NCBI GenBank assembly: GCA_045546615.1
Contig: JAZQDD010000051.1
Span: forward strand, 1 to 7,320
Direction of reading: 5' to 3'
DNA: 7,320 nt
Source: CAG-390 sp045546615
GTDB taxonomy: Bacteria > Bacillota > Clostridia > Oscillospirales > CAG-272
Shown here: positions 5,801-7,320 of the stretch, piece by piece
Layout of the letters: each line of letters opens with the position of its first letter
Position numbering within the stretch: the stretch's first letter is position 1
Program-made: the position numbers and the translations under genes
The notes under the pieces: generated by a model
Database searches by the model: none
What the model was told of the DNA's origin: nothing
The model's input: only the letters and a program-made list of their open reading frames with translations

Positions 5801-7320
5801 TTTCCACGCTGAACAGCAATTACGGCGACGAGCTGAAGGTGCTTGACGCCGTGCAGAACACCAACACCGCGCTTGGAGATAACTACCAGCTGTGGATGCT
5901 TAATCTTTCCGACACCTCGGCAATACCCGAAAACACACGCATGTATATCAGCGTTACGGCGGAATATACTTACGATTCGGGCGCGACGGTGATTATGACG
6001 ACCGATCTTGTGAACAGCGGATACAACGTCGTTCAAGCACTTAACGAGGACGTAGTTCCCATTCCACAGGACATTCCCGAGATCCCGGGTGTGCAGTCGG
6101 GAAATGACGATACAGGCATTTTCGATATCCCCGTTATAGGCACGCTCGATATGAGCTTCAGCAGTAAGACGGGCGGATATTTCGTTCAGCAGGGTAGCTG
6201 GAAGCAGGCGGGCGACGTATACACGCTCGTTTGCGGTCACTCCATTCAGCCCAACTACATGTCAGGAACGCTTAAATCCAAATATGAGGGCGCTGTAGCG
6301 ACGCGCGACATGCTTGACTCGGCGTCAAGCGGCGACCCCAAGGGCGCGGCGGCTCTGAAGCAAAAGAGCGCGGCACAGTTTGAGGTTGCACCCATATTTA
6401 TGTTCAAATTCACGGTAGAGACCGCAGACGACGGCTCGGGCGGACTTGTCCACAACATTACGGGAATCGAGTTTGCTATAGGACTTGACGCCTTCGTTTG
6501 CAAGAACGTGCCGTTCAACATAAGCGGCGTAGCCTGCTATATTTGCGTTACCCTGAGCGCGGAGGCGTATTTCCAGATGCAGCTCGCGCTTGACGAAAGC
6601 AAGGCTCTCGGCTCCCAGCTTGATACCGTTATAACGGACCTTAACGAGGAAGCCGAGAAAAACGTAAACGCATTTTTCGCCGCACCCGTTATCAACTTCG
6701 GCGTTAAGGGCGGCATCGGCTGGAACGGCTGGGCAAGTATTTTTGCCGAGGGCTATATAAACGCTCCGTTCATAATCGGCTTTACGCCGCTTGACGCTGC
6801 AGGCGCGATATCCTTTGACATAGGCATTGGTGCGGACATGATGATGTTCACCGCCAAGATCACCTACAAGAGCAACCCCGCGCAGTTCGGCTCTGATGCG
6901 CTGTATGGCGACCTTAAAACCATTCAGCAGTATAAGAACCCCACGCCCGCGGCATATATGCTCTCATCGGGCGAAAGATACGACAGCTTTGACGAGGCGA
7001 TAAATAACGCGTCCTTCACAATGATGGCGCGCCCCGAAAAGTGCGATAATATTTTGCAATCGGGCGGAATTACGCAAAGCACTCTTGCAAAGGGCGTATT
7101 CAAAAACACCAATATTCAACTGATAAAGCTGAATAACGGCAACGTAATGGCTCTGTTCCTTACCGATAACCACGCGCCCGACGGCAGCTTCAACTATTTG
7201 AGCGCGGCATATTCCATAAGCTCCGACAACGGACAAACGTGGAGCGAGGTCGAGTATATCGACAAAAATATCGGCACGGCAAGCTCGTCGCTCCAGTATG
7301 ACATAAACGTTTACGAGCTT
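2890..7320 (+). CDS. Giant secreted multi-domain surface protein (3' partial)
   Basis: The frame runs 1477 codons without a stop and is cut by the window edge. Residues 1-33 are a Sec signal peptide: basic MKTKK, a Leu-rich core, and an ASA-ES cleavage site after Ala33. Residues about 55-231 form a Calx-beta-like domain (VYRENGG near 64-70, AEYGVDYV near 97-104, LDDEISEYSESFMLIL at 195-210, closing SIEDNE at 226-231), with a 60-70 residue insertion between its strands. A second, degenerate copy seems to start at 236. TATPNEGY (764-771) resembles bacterial surface-repeat modules. Residues about 825-910 (GKISGKL, then TDENGNFSIDGF at 866-877 and GGTYSMAV) fit a carboxypeptidase-regulatory-like beta-sandwich. 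At the edge, SSDNGQTWSEV (1444-1454) is a BNR/Asp-box motif. The protein is probably exported and surface-bound, perhaps for adhesion or glycan binding; the anchor lies outside the window. Much of 330-760 and 910-1430 is unrecognised. Confidence 0.9.
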   Translation, partial: MKTKKINSIISLLMSLCLLLNAVLLPVGISASAESSDAGASGSAEPTIVYSEDTGVGFEASAPVYRENGGRSELVLSRAGEVSAPQTVTLKIYDNSAEYGVDYVIKHGGVTVEKREGATSIFNAFRDGGVLTSNLPIDAAEAYVAYSNSAPTDATASAKASDMLTQMEELGALAAEIEISFAAGESRAVLTIEPLDDEISEYSESFMLILLGRDKNVIEGSQILCSIEDNESAPSVHIEFESTASIEASKETGVAQVTFKRNGNLATGTSALLLRNEAPVGYVNFAPFQNTQVVLALPGTYRLVSDGNYTVNSDSLKVLGEAKEFSTLPEGADPTLDALPDEYSSMPQMIQGVPSISKFAKWVSEGAKETDEYIVIMGSKDNGLFEKDNSSTDGSVKFHSDNNIYCLNTEGGASKGYLFLRTSSRYNLSGISSIEGSVYVDDLDTGYCDVIFGIWDKGHDKIYTNDNKSTQNLSQKVDIGMGSQYVYYCNSDLSGSWDCGWSAYVPNGFKMNKREYDIHIMNPEALNYGEASFAPTISNNVISGITMGADKKINISYTCDSAHPARLVGYQLFNGKNYSDTISLSDSSITFDQAFLDKYDAKWGYNSVNAEGEAVRVFSIVPVFGKIPVEVELLNSNQGNLEITSPSTDSFGKGDVLVFSGTANDGLYFNGVHCQIRQSAGSEIESSMTFEPTDVQQDGKWTKVVKVPLLSNYLHYTFQGIFTEYKDELIVKYADAAPNGKLNFEPGVVLGESDYRVSDYFPLTATPNEGYITVWDANGNYYFGDIFNYQLDGNFLNYSIFAKFLKDGELLVPNDQNSKITLSSGKISGKLTRKDTNLFDGTQTQIPLSNTMYTVTTSHGTHSGFTDENGNFSIDGFTGVLGGTYSMAVNYQDRVGYVNFKYNGAGDSYNLSLPQFAVGGFYPNGVTATVSGQGYNSNSIILTSSGTVEIAASIFVYSNQYKITNVKFHFLSTLNSNYGDELKVLDAVQNTNTALGDNYQLWMLNLSDTSAIPENTRMYISVTAEYTYDSGATVIMTTDLVNSGYNVVQALNEDVVPIPQDIPEIPGVQSGNDDTGIFDIPVIGTLDMSFSSKTGGYFVQQGSWKQAGDVYTLVCGHSIQPNYMSGTLKSKYEGAVATRDMLDSASSGDPKGAAALKQKSAAQFEVAPIFMFKFTVETADDGSGGLVHNITGIEFAIGLDAFVCKNVPFNISGVACYICVTLSAEAYFQMQLALDESKALGSQLDTVITDLNEEAEKNVNAFFAAPVINFGVKGGIGWNGWASIFAEGYINAPFIIGFTPLDAAGAISFDIGIGADMMMFTAKITYKSNPAQFGSDALYGDLKTIQQYKNPTPAAYMLSSGERYDSFDEAINNASFTMMARPEKCDNILQSGGITQSTLAKGVFKNTNIQLIKLNNGNVMALFLTDNHAPDGSFNYLSAAYSISSDNGQTWSEVEYIDKNIGTASSSLQYDINVYEL

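Noticed and set aside
5719..6240. Minus-strand open frame of 173 codons inside the surface-protein gene
   Set aside because: It is an antisense shadow caused by GC-ending codon bias in the long plus-strand gene; the same holds for 3136-3600, 4198-4578 and 4786-5259. None has a ribosome-binding site or recognisable domain.

Overview
The window looks like a chromosome fragment from a gut-type Clostridia/Firmicutes bacterium. The reasons are strong AGGAGG-like ribosome-binding sites, sigma-A-type promoters, U-tailed terminators, a small PspC-domain protein, a LuxR-type regulator of Clostridia style and a very large secreted beta-rich surface protein. The organism assignment is inference; no rRNA or taxonomic marker is present.

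Layout. (1) Positions 1-573: the 3' end of a LuxR-type HTH regulator overlaps by 4 bases (ATGA) with a small XRE-type HTH regulator. (2) Positions 579-619: a 17-bp perfect hairpin separates this pair from a convergent minus-strand gene and can serve as terminator for both. (3) Positions 619-1527, minus strand: a membrane-anchored transglutaminase-like protein with a GTG start, whose expected catalytic Asp appears to be Gly. (4) Positions 1528-2132: about 600 bases without a convincing gene. The first part is AT-rich with small inverted repeats. The second holds an 18-bp hairpin and then a striking array of short hairpins separated by ATGATG (left half) and CATCAT (right half). The array ends against a near-consensus extended -10 promoter. 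(5) Positions 2133-2742: a two-gene operon, an unrecognised 137-aa protein followed after 7 bases by a 62-aa PspC-domain membrane protein, closed by a clear terminator at 2763-2789. (6) Positions 2814-7320: a promoter, a ribosome-binding site and then one huge open frame of 1477 codons running off the window. It encodes a signal-peptide-bearing, multi-domain extracellular protein with a Calx-beta-like domain near the N-terminus, a carboxypeptidase-regulatory-like beta-sandwich in the middle and the start of a BNR/sialidase-like region at the window edge.

The genes do not form one obvious pathway. The left part looks like accessory regulatory DNA, and the 1.86-2.06 kb hairpin array looks like a MITE-like or REP-like element that sits directly upstream of, and may supply transcription signals to, the hypothetical/PspC operon. 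The large surface protein is an independent transcription unit of more GC-rich composition. The most unusual items are the hairpin array with its promoter, the altered transglutaminase triad, and the giant mosaic surface protein.
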